This document shows positions 44,941 to 53,492 of a DNA stretch of 64,000 nucleotides, in pieces. Source of the DNA: JAAYJR01 sp964611525. GTDB lineage: Bacteria; Bacteroidota; Bacteroidia; Bacteroidales; Prolixibacteraceae. The translations under genes and the position numbers were made by a program. Location: positions 1 to 64,000 of the forward strand of contig CAZTAL010000085.1 in NCBI GenBank assembly GCA_964611525.1. The letters run 5' to 3'. The notes under the pieces are model-generated. The model did no database searches. It was given only the letters and a program-made list of their open reading frames with translations, and was not told the origin of the DNA. The number at the start of each line of letters is the position of its first letter. The stretch's first letter is position 1.

Positions 44941-45838
44941 TATCTGTCAGATTGCTAATTGAACTGATTTTGTGTCTTTCAAGATAATCATTTATTCCTT
45001 CGATAATTTGCAATGGAATAAATGGATCTTTAAAGATAGCCGTTCCAACCTGAATTGCAGAGGCTCCGGCGACTAAAAATTCTATTGCATCGGAAGGAGT
45101 CATTATACCTCCTATACCGATAACAGGAATTTTTACAACTTTTGCCACCTGCCAAACCATCCGTAAAGCCAAAGGTTTAATTGCTGGTCCGGACAAACCT
45201 CCGGTGACTGTTGATAATAGCGGCTTACGAGTTTCGGAATCAATGGCCATTCCGAGGAAAGTATTTACAAGAGAAACACAATCAGCACCCTGATTTTCAA
45301 CTACACGGGCTATTTTTGTTATATCAGTAACATTAGGCGACAATTTAACTATTAAAGTTTTACTGTAAACCTTTCTTATTTCTTTTGTAACTGTTTCAGC
45401 TCCTTCCTCAGTTATGCCAAAAGCCATACCTCCTTTTTTAACATTAGGACAGGAAATATTTAATTCGATAGCCGGAATTATTTCAAGTTCGTTGATTTTT
45501 TCCGCTACTTCAATATACTCCTGAACTGTAGAACCATTTACATTTACAATAAGGGAAGTATCATAGTCTTTGATCCTTGGATATATATTATTGATGAAAA
45601 AATCTACTCCTTTATTTTGAAGTCCTACAGTATTTAACATCCCTGAAGAAGTTTCAGCCATTCTGGGATACTTGTTTCCATTTCTATTTTTTAAAGTAAT
45701 GCCTTTTAAAAATATTCCTCCCAGCCTTGAAACATCATAAAAGTTATTGATTTCCTCTGCAAAGCCACAAGTACCTGAAGCCAGCATGACGGGATTTTTT
45801 AAATTAATTTTATGGATTTTAACCTTTAAATCTGCCAT
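44927..45838 (-). CDS. pyrD: Dihydroorotate dehydrogenase B, catalytic subunit
   Basis: The protein has 303 residues. FMN-binding class 1B motifs: VMLASGTCGFAEEINNF, NTVGLQNKGVDFF, LNISCPNVKKGG with the catalytic Cys, LIVKLSPNVTDITKIA and GIGGIMTPSDAIEFLVAGASAIQVGTAIF. It oxidises dihydroorotate to orotate in the cytosol, giving electrons to NAD through PyrK. It begins inside the last 13 bp of pyrK, so the two are translationally coupled. Confidence 0.95.
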   Translation of the reverse strand: MADLKVKIHKINLKNPVMLASGTCGFAEEINNFYDVSRLGGIFLKGITLKNRNGNKYPRMAETSSGMLNTVGLQNKGVDFFINNIYPRIKDYDTSLIVNVNGSTVQEYIEVAEKINELEIIPAIELNISCPNVKKGGMAFGITEEGAETVTKEIRKVYSKTLIVKLSPNVTDITKIARVVENQGADCVSLVNTFLGMAIDSETRKPLLSTVTGGLSGPAIKPLALRMVWQVAKVVKIPVIGIGGIMTPSDAIEFLVAGASAIQVGTAIFKDPFIPLQIIEGINDYLERHKISSISNLTDSLHL

Positions 45839-46608
45839 TTCAAATCGTTAATATTAAAAACTGGTCCTTCGCTACAAACACGTACATTACCCTTTACAGT
45901 AGGTTCTATACAGCATAAGCAGACTCCGAATCCACAAGCCATAAGATTTTCAAGGGAAACTTCACAAAAAATATTTTCTTTTTTTGCCTTTCTGGCTACC
46001 GCTTCCATCATTTTCTTTGGACCACAGGCATATATTTTATCATATGAATTTAATTTTTCGACAATTAATGGATGCATAGTTACAAGTCCTTTGAAACCTA
46101 TCGATCCGTCATCCGTGGTATAGTGTAATTTTCCGTATTTGCTGTGCTCTTTCATATCAACATGATCACCGAAATAACGGGCACCAATTATTATGTCAAC
46201 ATTTTCAGCAGGCAATCTGCATTTTTTTGCAAGGAAAAGGATTGGTGCAATACCACTTCCACCACCGATAAGAATAATTTTTTCATTTTTGCTGGGATAA
46301 GTAAAACCTTTTCCGAGGGGATAGATAAGATTCAATTTATCACCGGGTTTTATTTCAGTTAATTTTTTGGAACCACGTCCCAGTACCTTAACAATAATTG
46401 ATAATGAATTTTCTTTTTGGTCGGCATCGAATACAGAAAAAGGCCTTCGTAAAAAAATTTCACGACAGTTTTTTATATCTACATTGACAAATTGTCCTGG
46501 TTCTATAATAGGAAGAATATCAGGGGCAGATAATTTTAAAAGGTAATTATTACTGTTGAGTTGTGTATTTTGCAAAACACGAAAATCACCAACTAATTTT
46601 TTTATCAT
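45826..46608 (-). CDS. pyrK: Dihydroorotate dehydrogenase B electron-transfer subunit
   Basis: The protein has 260 residues. FAD- and NAD-binding parts are IFLRRPFSVFDADQ, LVYPLGKGF-like (LIYPLGKGFTYP) and LIGGGSGIAPILFLAK, and IYACGPKKMMEAV. The 2Fe-2S ligands are in the CGFGVCLCC segment with a further Cys in VRVCSEGPVF. It accepts electrons from PyrD and reduces NAD. It heads the run pyrK-pyrD, with E2-E1-fldA-TonB next on the same strand. Confidence 0.94.
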   Translation of the reverse strand: MIKKLVGDFRVLQNTQLNSNNYLLKLSAPDILPIIEPGQFVNVDIKNCREIFLRRPFSVFDADQKENSLSIIVKVLGRGSKKLTEIKPGDKLNLIYPLGKGFTYPSKNEKIILIGGGSGIAPILFLAKKCRLPAENVDIIIGARYFGDHVDMKEHSKYGKLHYTTDDGSIGFKGLVTMHPLIVEKLNSYDKIYACGPKKMMEAVARKAKKENIFCEVSLENLMACGFGVCLCCIEPTVKGNVRVCSEGPVFNINDLKWQI

Positions 46609-47115
46609 GTTTAAATCATTTAATTACAAAGATACATTTTATTTGTAATTCGTTTTAATATCTGGACTTCAAAGCGCATAGGAATAATAGACCAATACAA
46701 CAATTATCATTTTACAAATTATTTAATATCTGGAAATTGTGCAGTTTGTTAGTTTTTTCAGAATTTATAAAGAAAAAGACCGCAATCTGTATAGATTAGA
46801 AGCGGTCTTATTTTCCAGAGTTAAAATTACGGGGTTGTAAATCTACATAACTAACTATAATTTAATATCACCATCTAGTCAAAAATAATATGATTACAAA
46901 TGTATAAAAAAATAATACTATCAAAAATTTTTGTAAAAAAAAATTATATTTTTCAAAACATTTTTACCAAATGTAAAATATAGATAGCAAATTGTATTTA
47001 AATAATATTTTCTTCATGATTGCCTTGTCTGCTTAACTTTCTACTCAATATTCTTTTCTGAACAAATAAATTAGAAAAAAGCAAATGGATAAAATATGAA
47101 ACCAGTATAAAAATA
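46609..47115. other. AT-rich gap with hairpin terminator and operator-like words
   Basis: The gap holds the GC-rich hairpin at 46776-46809, the half-palindromes at 46894-46905 and 46962-46978, and otherwise long A/T runs. No protein-coding frame is convincing. Confidence 0.5.
46776..46809 (-). terminator. Strong stem-loop, likely terminator
   Basis: AAGACCGC pairs with GCGGTCTT and the inner AATCT pairs with AGATT around GTAT. On the minus strand the stem runs into TTTTTCTTT, matching an intrinsic terminator for a transcript coming from the XRE side; on the plus strand a weaker ATTTTCC follows. The distance of about 300 bp from the XRE stop leaves room for a small RNA. Confidence 0.6.
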
Positions 47116-47496
47116 TCATTGACTGTAAACTGAAAAAGTTTCGTCAGAATATAAAAGAATCACTTTTTCAATCTTCTTTTTGGATACTTCAGAACTGTTT
47201 GTTTTTCCATATATAATTTCAGGTTCACTTTTTAATTGAGGAGGATGCTGAGGAATATCAGTTTTATTAGGTTCTTGATAAGATTTTATATTTAACATTT
47301 CTCCCTTGCCGGTAAGAAACCATCGGGCGTTGATATCAGGAAAAACCAGTAGGAATTTTTCAATGAAAGAAGCTCCTGGTTTGTTGCGTCCATTCAGAAT
47401 GTGGGAGATATTAGAGCGTTGTACCCCCATTACAGAGGCTAAATCACCAGCTTTTATACCTTTGTAATCTATAAATTTTTGTATACGCTCCTTCAT
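47116..47496 (-). CDS. XRE-family (helix-turn-helix) transcriptional regulator
   Basis: From ATG 47496 the protein has 126 residues; an in-frame TTG upstream would add nine. The N-terminal helix-turn-helix reads GIKAGDLASVMGVQRSNISHILNGRNKPGASFIEKFLLVFPDIN, and RWFLTGKGEML is a conserved Bacteroidota follow-up. The C-terminal half is low-complexity and of unknown role (EPNKTDIPQHPPQLKSEPE). It is alone in an AT-rich island, and an inverted repeat lies 22-35 bp before its ATG, which suggests autoregulation. Confidence 0.85.
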   Translation of the reverse strand: MKERIQKFIDYKGIKAGDLASVMGVQRSNISHILNGRNKPGASFIEKFLLVFPDINARWFLTGKGEMLNIKSYQEPNKTDIPQHPPQLKSEPEIIYGKTNSSEVSKKKIEKVILLYSDETFSVYSQ

Positions 47497-47517
47497 ATAT
47501 TGATTTAAATTGTCTTT

Positions 47518-47530
47518 ATACAAATGTAAT
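47518..47530. promoter_or_regulatory. Operator-like site at the XRE start
   Basis: ATAC-AAAT-GTAAT shares the TAC-AAAT-GTA core of the inverted repeat at 44925. It lies just before the XRE ATG at 47496 and could be bound by the XRE protein itself. Confidence 0.4.
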
Positions 47531-47974
47531 TATAATTTATATACTATCCTATTTTTTTATTCGTATTTTACTATTACAAAAAAAAAATCAAATTATCTCA
47601 ATAGCATATAACTATTTGTAAATCAGCGAAAAAATAATTATTATATATATTCTAAATAACTTTAAATAATATATCTGATTTTATTGGTTTACAATAATTT
47701 ATAAAATATATACCGTATATCTTTAAACTAAAATCATAATTAAATGATTAATATCTATAAATTACTTTATATTTATATTTGTAATTAGAAGATATAGTGA
47801 ATATTATAAAAAATATAATAATTATTTTCGACATTATTTTTATTTTTTTACAAAATCAATATTCGATAATATTTGAGTTAAGGTATTTATATAGTTATTT
47901 TGGGTTTTTTGTAAATGTTATATTAAATATTTTATCAAAAATTTACATTTATATAAAATGTTAAATTATTATTA

Positions 47975-48011
47975 ATTTACAATTGTTTACTATTTATGTA
48001 AATTTGTAAAT
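47975..48011. promoter_or_regulatory. Nested palindrome in the AT-rich island
   Basis: ATTTACAA at the left and TTTGTAAAT at the right face each other around an inner TTTAC-TATTTAT-GTAAA. The half-sites match those at 47518 and 44925. It directly abuts MITE copy D. Confidence 0.4.
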
Positions 48012-48015
48012 AATT

Positions 48016-48154
48016 GATGAGTCTGGTTTAAAAAGGCGCTTCGCGCTCTTTTCAGACGAATTAATAAAATTTATTAAACTGATTTTTAATTATATATAAA
48101 AAACATATAAATTTCATAAATAAAAATTTTAGTTTTTATGCTGAACTCATTAAT
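48016..48154 (+). repeat. MITE-like intergenic repeat, copy D
   Basis: This is the best-kept copy: GATGAGTCTGG at the left, CTGAACTCATTAAT at the right. GTCTG and CAGAC form the outer stem, AAAAG with CTTTT and GCGC with GCGC form the inner stem around TTC. The body keeps AAATTTATTAAACTGATTTTT and AGTTTTTATGCTGAACTC. Confidence 0.65.
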
Positions 48155-48308
48155 TATAAATGAAATTTTGGCTGACATTTTAATTGGTCTATATATTTTA
48201 CAGTATCATTATATTTTCTATACTCTCTATTAAATTTTGTAACTTTGAGTAATTATCTTTCAAATAATTTAGATTAGTTAATTATCCGGATTTAATTGTA
48301 AAATATAC

Positions 48309-49511
48309 ATGAGATCATTCTCCTTGATTAACTTGATTTTTTTTGTAGGGTTATATTTTATACTTGCCCTGACAGCCTTAAAATCTATTAAGAAGATTAC
48401 AAACAAGAGGCAATATGGTTTTATCAGGAATGTTATAATGCTTGTACATTTTGCTATTCTTGCTTGTTTTATTTTGCTTTATTTATATCCCCGCAAACCT
48501 GGATATTATTTTGACTACCATATTTATTCCTATTTTAATGCTATATTGTTTATTATTTTCATTGTCAATATTCCTTTATCTTTTTCTTTAATTTTTACCT
48601 ATATATTTAAATTTAAACAAAGGAGCAACAGGATCATACCTTATATGGGATTTATTATTTCTAACAGTATCGGACTTGTTATGTTATATGGTACTTTTTT
48701 TGGTGTAAAAGAAATTAATGTGAATCATATTAACATATATTTTAATGACCTTCCGCAAGGCTTTCACAATTATAAAATTGTACAAATATCTGATATTCAT
48801 TTCGGTAATTCTGTTTATTCTGAAAAGATAATCGAAAAAACAAATAAAAAAATTGAGAATATTGACTTTGATTTGTTATTGTTTACAGGAGATATTGTAA
48901 ATAATTTTTCTAATGAATTGAATGGATGTGTAGATATTTTTCGAAAATTTACTACAGGGAGGCAATGCTATTCTGTTTTGGGGAATCATGATTATGGTGA
49001 CTATATGAAATGGGATAGTGAAGAGAAGAAGCAGGAAAATTTTAATGAGATAGTATCTTATAATAAGCAATTGGGATTCAATATTTTGAGAAATGAACAT
49101 GTTGTGATCAAAAATAAAGGGGATTCAATTTTTTTAATCGGAACAGAAAATTGGGGACATCCTCCTTTTCCTCAGTATGCCGATCTTAGTAAGGCAATGT
49201 ATGGAATACCGCAGGGAGCTTTTACTATACTCATGACACACGATCCTGCCCACTGGGAGAGCAAAGTTAATGGCAAAAGGGATATAAATCTTACTCTTTC
49301 GGGTCACAGTCACGGATTACAATGGGGGATTAAACCTGCAGGTATTACGTTTAGTCTTGCATATTTAACGCTATGCCATTGGGGTGGTTTATATGATAAT
49401 GAAAACGGGGTTCTCAATGTTAATACCGGACTTGGTACAGTGGGAGTTCCGTGGCGTATTGATATGCCTGCTGAAATCACTGTATTGACCTTAAAGAGTG
49501 TTTGTCAATAA
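48309..49511 (+). CDS. Membrane-bound metallophosphoesterase
   Basis: The protein has 400 residues. Four hydrophobic helices occupy the first 140 or so residues. The soluble C-terminal domain has all phosphoesterase blocks: VQISDIHFGN (about 160-169), LLLFTGDIVNN, VLGNHDYGD, and LTLSGHSHGLQWG. This is the YkuE/TMEM62-type calcineurin-like family; related proteins act on lipid-linked or UDP-linked substrates at the membrane, with substrate unknown here. Met and promoter lie just downstream of MITE copy D. Confidence 0.88.
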   Translation: MRSFSLINLIFFVGLYFILALTALKSIKKITNKRQYGFIRNVIMLVHFAILACFILLYLYPRKPGYYFDYHIYSYFNAILFIIFIVNIPLSFSLIFTYIFKFKQRSNRIIPYMGFIISNSIGLVMLYGTFFGVKEINVNHINIYFNDLPQGFHNYKIVQISDIHFGNSVYSEKIIEKTNKKIENIDFDLLLFTGDIVNNFSNELNGCVDIFRKFTTGRQCYSVLGNHDYGDYMKWDSEEKKQENFNEIVSYNKQLGFNILRNEHVVIKNKGDSIFLIGTENWGHPPFPQYADLSKAMYGIPQGAFTILMTHDPAHWESKVNGKRDINLTLSGHSHGLQWGIKPAGITFSLAYLTLCHWGGLYDNENGVLNVNTGLGTVGVPWRIDMPAEITVLTLKSVCQ

Positions 49512-49563
49512 AATCGGGAGTTTGTTTTATAAAGCTTGTTGATAACTTTTGTAGCTCAAGCGC

Positions 49564-52458
49564 CTAAAGAGAGGTGAAATCGATAGAAAATAGAAATTGG
49601 AATATCATTTTTCTATTTTCAGGAAGATAGGAAGAGCGAAAGCCGATTTCACATGGAGCATAGAACCGCAGAAAATTTACATCCGCAGTTATTTCCGTCC
49701 CCACTGATGAGATATCTTCTGTGAATTCACCTGTTATTTTACCTTCACTATTAAAATTGCCTTTTAGATGTGTGTAATCGGCAAAGAGTGAAGTTACTAT
49801 TCTGCGCAAATACAATAATCCGAAAAAATTATTATCGGGATATGCCAAAGGTAATTTGTAATCTACTCCTAATGTACTTATTCCTGTCGTACTTATTCGT
49901 CCCCACCCCCTGGAATATCTTACTACATCACTGAATCCCGGTCCGCTTTTATTTTTTTTGTGCTGTATGCCTGCATAAATTTTTATTCCATGGTTTTTCA
50001 TTAATCCCGGAAAATAAAATAATGATTGTCCTGCAGACAAGTAATTTTTCCTGCCTGACTGATTTAATAAGTGTCTGAATGTTCCATCGATAATAAGGCC
50101 AAAATCGGGATAAATATCCTGATAGCTTTGTCTTAACAACTGATGAAAGTAAAGTCGGTAAATTAATGAATGATAGCTTCCGCTATAAAATTTTTCAGGC
50201 GTTGATGGACGGTGTTTATAATTATTGAAATCATAATGTATTTCCGGTTGAAGTAACCGGTAGAAAGCACCTTTTGTAAAATCCATGGGCAGCTTTATAC
50301 CGGCAGTGACAGTAGATTCACGCCACATAAAACGTTGTTTGGTAGTGTCTCTCTTTATTACTTCACCCTGTGTGTTGGTGGTCGATTTTATCAGCGTATA
50401 TTCGGAAGCCCTGTTACCAAGACCTAAATTCAGATCAAACACAGGATACCAACCTTTATAGGAATAGTTTGCTAAAAAACGGCCGGTATTTTCAGATAAA
50501 TCCCATTTGTACCCTAATATTGTTTCAGATGTGCCGAGTTTGTTTTGTGACATAAGACTTGCACCCGGGAATATTTTATATTTATTGGCATCTATGTAAA
50601 GTGGTGCCCAGCTATGAAAATTGAAAAGATTTGATATTTTTTTGTATTTAGTTGAAAGATAATTACTTGTAGAATTATCTTGTAAAATGGGTATAACTGC
50701 TTCCTGATCAGCTAACTCTTCAGCTAAAGGATACTTCCCTTTATCAATTTTAGATAAAGGGACAATTTTTCTATGGTTTGCAGATATTTGAATCAATCGG
50801 TAACCATCTGAAGTATAATCACTTAATATAATTTTTTTACCGTCAGGTGATATAGCGGGCGACTCAACTCCAAAACGTGATTCGAAAATTCTTGCTATGG
50901 AGAGATTATTTAAGTCGATTTTATACAAACTGTTTTTACCACTGTATGAACTTATAAAATATAATTGTTTTTCAGCAACTCTAAGTTGTTTTATATCTCC
51001 CAAATCTTTTTCAATCAATATTTCCGAATTTTCTGAATTTAAATCAACTCCGGCAATCCGCTTGCCGTGAGCGGTGAGAAGTATGACCGCAACTGAATCA
51101 TTATTAAGCCATTGAGGCGACAGAAAATAGTTATTGTCTGGTGTTTGAAAGCGGCTGATCAAATTTCCTTCCGGTATACTATAGACCGATAAGTAATAGT
51201 TATTGGAAAAGTCCGTTTCGACTGTAAGTACTTCACTACCATCAGGAGAAATTGCAGGACTGAAACTCTTAAAGTCAGTGTCGATCTCAATTTTTCTTTT
51301 TGTTTTAGTATTGAACATTCTCAAAAGCGATTTACCACTGTGCTCCCAGCGGATGTCGGGAATTTGTTCCGACCAAATGATCCAATCATCGTGGAATCCG
51401 GCTGATTCATTAAATATAGATCCGGGAATACAGATTTTGTTTTCGCTTTTGTCTTGTTTTAATGTGACAAATGATGAAATTTCCTTATAGGATGTTTTTA
51501 AGGAAATAATAATTGAATCATTAATCCAGTGATTATACTTATATATTTTATATATATTTGATTTCGGAGAGATTATTTTATAAGGAAGCGGATCATATTC
51601 ATTATCCATTTTTGTCCATACATTTTTCAGGCTGTCAAATACAGATTTATAAAGCTGGACTTTATTTAAACCTGTCATATCTTTTAATACTTTATTTACA
51701 GGAGTAAGGTATAAAGGTTTTTTACCGGTAAATGTCAGCACTTTGTCCCATAATTCTGCACCATATCTGGCACGGCTATTTCCGACAAGATAATAACCCA
51801 GTTTATAATGGTTGGGTACAAAGTCACGGTAAGATCCTAAGTAAGCTTTATCATACGAAAAAACACCTTTCTCGATCAATTGTGCCCTGTGTTCCATTAA
51901 AAAAGAAGGAAATCGTCCGCGTCCGTAATTGCTCAGGGCAGTTTCAGTTACAACAGCATCTCCCTCAATTAACCACCAGGGAAGGTATCCCCCAAAAACA
52001 AGGGCAGTTATCTGTTCTCCAAATACAATTTTCAGCAGACGGGGTATATGACTATTAACCTTATCTACCTGGACAATGTGGCGAAATTCATGCAATGACA
52101 ATTGTTTCAGCCAGTCCTGCGGATAAATGTCCTGATGTGGTGTAGTATAAAATTCGGAACGGCGGGGAGCCCATGCCACAAGTCCGTTTGACTTTACTGT
52201 TTGGGTATGCAGAATTACAGGCATTTTGGCAGGATTATGACGCAGGGAGTAACTGCCATATTCATAAATCTTTTCGAGATAAGAAGCTAAAGTTTGGGCT
52301 TGTTTTTCAAAATATACAGGATATATTAACTGAAAATTTTTTGTATTGATCTGCTGCCATCTAATGGAGGCAGGATCTTGTCCTGTCTGGAAATATTGAG
52401 CCTGACCAAAATAAACGGTAATAATGAAAATAGTTAACAGAATAGATCGCTTCATCAT
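49564..52458 (-). CDS. Outer-membrane protein with gluzincin-like peptidase, PD40 propeller and barrel
   Basis: The protein has 964 residues with a signal peptide (about 1-20, FGQAQ). Residues about 40-270 contain a zinc-peptidase-like site: HEFRH at 123-127 and a Glu at 165 in WWLIEGDAVVTE, which is an MA-clan gluzincin layout. Residues about 300-600 are a TolB/PD40-type propeller with repeated ISPDG motifs (FSPAISPDGSEVL, AISPDGKKIIL). The C-terminal 350 residues have beta-barrel alternation and end in FQFLFSIDFTSL, an outer-membrane signature. I infer surface or outer-membrane peptidase activity, with no proven substrate. Confidence 0.75.
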   Translation of the reverse strand: MMKRSILLTIFIITVYFGQAQYFQTGQDPASIRWQQINTKNFQLIYPVYFEKQAQTLASYLEKIYEYGSYSLRHNPAKMPVILHTQTVKSNGLVAWAPRRSEFYTTPHQDIYPQDWLKQLSLHEFRHIVQVDKVNSHIPRLLKIVFGEQITALVFGGYLPWWLIEGDAVVTETALSNYGRGRFPSFLMEHRAQLIEKGVFSYDKAYLGSYRDFVPNHYKLGYYLVGNSRARYGAELWDKVLTFTGKKPLYLTPVNKVLKDMTGLNKVQLYKSVFDSLKNVWTKMDNEYDPLPYKIISPKSNIYKIYKYNHWINDSIIISLKTSYKEISSFVTLKQDKSENKICIPGSIFNESAGFHDDWIIWSEQIPDIRWEHSGKSLLRMFNTKTKRKIEIDTDFKSFSPAISPDGSEVLTVETDFSNNYYLSVYSIPEGNLISRFQTPDNNYFLSPQWLNNDSVAVILLTAHGKRIAGVDLNSENSEILIEKDLGDIKQLRVAEKQLYFISSYSGKNSLYKIDLNNLSIARIFESRFGVESPAISPDGKKIILSDYTSDGYRLIQISANHRKIVPLSKIDKGKYPLAEELADQEAVIPILQDNSTSNYLSTKYKKISNLFNFHSWAPLYIDANKYKIFPGASLMSQNKLGTSETILGYKWDLSENTGRFLANYSYKGWYPVFDLNLGLGNRASEYTLIKSTTNTQGEVIKRDTTKQRFMWRESTVTAGIKLPMDFTKGAFYRLLQPEIHYDFNNYKHRPSTPEKFYSGSYHSLIYRLYFHQLLRQSYQDIYPDFGLIIDGTFRHLLNQSGRKNYLSAGQSLFYFPGLMKNHGIKIYAGIQHKKNKSGPGFSDVVRYSRGWGRISTTGISTLGVDYKLPLAYPDNNFFGLLYLRRIVTSLFADYTHLKGNFNSEGKITGEFTEDISSVGTEITADVNFLRFYAPCEIGFRSSYLPENRKMIFQFLFSIDFTSL

Positions 52459-52789
52459 CTTTCAAATGTAATCATTCCGGAGTATAATCAAACAAATATA
52501 AATGATAAAATAACGCATAATTGGGAATTCACGATCTTTATCAGCAATTTTTGTAGGATGCCTGATTAATAAGCTAACACTCTATTTTATAAAAAGTGGT
52601 TTAATATCCCGAACCATGTGTTGGAAATTTATACATTTGCGCAACAAACTCCATTTGATACTTTAGGTCCCTGCTCCGAAGTAGCTCATTTCCGGCAGAG
52701 TCTCTTATGTAACTTCTTTTTTCTTTTTCCCAAAGTATTTTTCTTAGGGCTATATTGCCAGATAATGAGGGACTAAAAAATAATTGGTT
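52459..52789. other. Composite repeat region
   Basis: The gap joins R3 copy 2 (52586-52680, plus) and R2 copy 2 (52703-52790, minus). Nothing protein-coding. It separates two minus-strand genes. Confidence 0.55.
52586..52680 (+). repeat. Short intergenic repeat R3, copy 2
   Basis: Aligns with 11247-11340. The central words TTTATAAAAAGT, TTTAAT and CCATTTGATACTTTAGG are preserved. Confidence 0.5.
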
Positions 52790-52790
52790 T
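52703..52790 (-). repeat. Short intergenic repeat R2, copy 2
   Basis: On the minus strand this reads like 14263-14337: TTTAGTCC, ATTATCTGGC, ATATAG, AAGAAAAATA and AGAAGTTACATAAGAG. Identity is high over about 75 bp, with one short insertion. Confidence 0.55.
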
Positions 52791-53491
52791 TAAGATTCAT
52801 ATACTTCAATTACAGGAATAGGGTTGTCATAATTATTTTTGTTTAGAACCGATTGATAAAGAGTTGCAAAAGCAGAGTGTATCCACATGAACGAGATTAT
52901 AACTCCCACAAAAAAACAGATAAATCCGCCAATTATAATAAAGAAAGAAACAATCCCCATCCAGAAGATCTTCCAGCCATAGCCTCGTGTCATCTGCCAG
53001 CTTTTTTCAACAGCATGTACCGGTTCCATCTCTTTATCCATTACTAGGTAAGGAACAAAAGCCAACCTGCAAAGCGCAATTATTCCCGGCACGATTAACA
53101 GAGCGAAACCTACAATTACCAGAGCAGATACTATGAGATTGGCTAATATTATTTTAAGGTATTTATTTTTAAAACCTTCGAAAAGATACTTCAAATCAGC
53201 CTCCTCATAACGTATTGCCCTCAAAAAAAGATATTCCACACCGTAAGAGATAACCGGAATAAAAAGCAGGCTGTAAGCAAGACTGAACATAGCAGCCGGA
53301 AAAATCCACATCAAATTAAACCAGTCAGGGTCTTCTGTCTTAAGGTTATAACTCATTAGCCCTTTTAGTAAACCACTGATTATCACTGCCAGCAATAATG
53401 TTAAAAAAGGCTTGTTAAATATAATACTCCACCCATAACTGAAACTTTTTCCTATTGAGGGTTCAAGACTGAAATAATTTTTATTTTCCAT
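52790..53491 (-). CDS. DUF4013-like integral membrane protein
   Basis: The protein has 233 residues with five to six hydrophobic helices (FLTLLLAVIISGLLKGL, AMFSLAYSLLFIPVISYGVEYLFLRAI, IILANLIVSALVIVGFALLIVPGIIALC, WKIFWMGIVSFFIIIGGFICFFVGVIISFMW). The FVPYLVMDKEMEPVHAVEKSWQMTRGYGWKIF segment is typical of this glycerophosphodiesterase-membrane-domain-like family (DUF975/DUF4013 group). Function unknown. It follows the AsmA-like gene by 1 bp, so the two form one operon. Confidence 0.8.
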   Translation of the reverse strand: MENKNYFSLEPSIGKSFSYGWSIIFNKPFLTLLLAVIISGLLKGLMSYNLKTEDPDWFNLMWIFPAAMFSLAYSLLFIPVISYGVEYLFLRAIRYEEADLKYLFEGFKNKYLKIILANLIVSALVIVGFALLIVPGIIALCRLAFVPYLVMDKEMEPVHAVEKSWQMTRGYGWKIFWMGIVSFFIIIGGFICFFVGVIISFMWIHSAFATLYQSVLNKNNYDNPIPVIEVYES

Positions 53492-53492
53492 A

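Larger units (their letters stand above)
47531..48308. other. AT-rich island upstream of the XRE gene
   Basis: Nearly 800 bp with very few G or C residues and no coding frame. It contains at least four ATTTACAAAT/GTAAAT words, a nested palindrome at 47975-48011 and MITE-like copy D (48016-48154). The divergent promoter for the metallophosphoesterase is expected near 48260-48300. Confidence 0.55.

Noticed and set aside
46776..46809. tRNA or structured RNA gene
   Set aside because: The stem is a single hairpin with no cloverleaf pattern; a terminator fits better.
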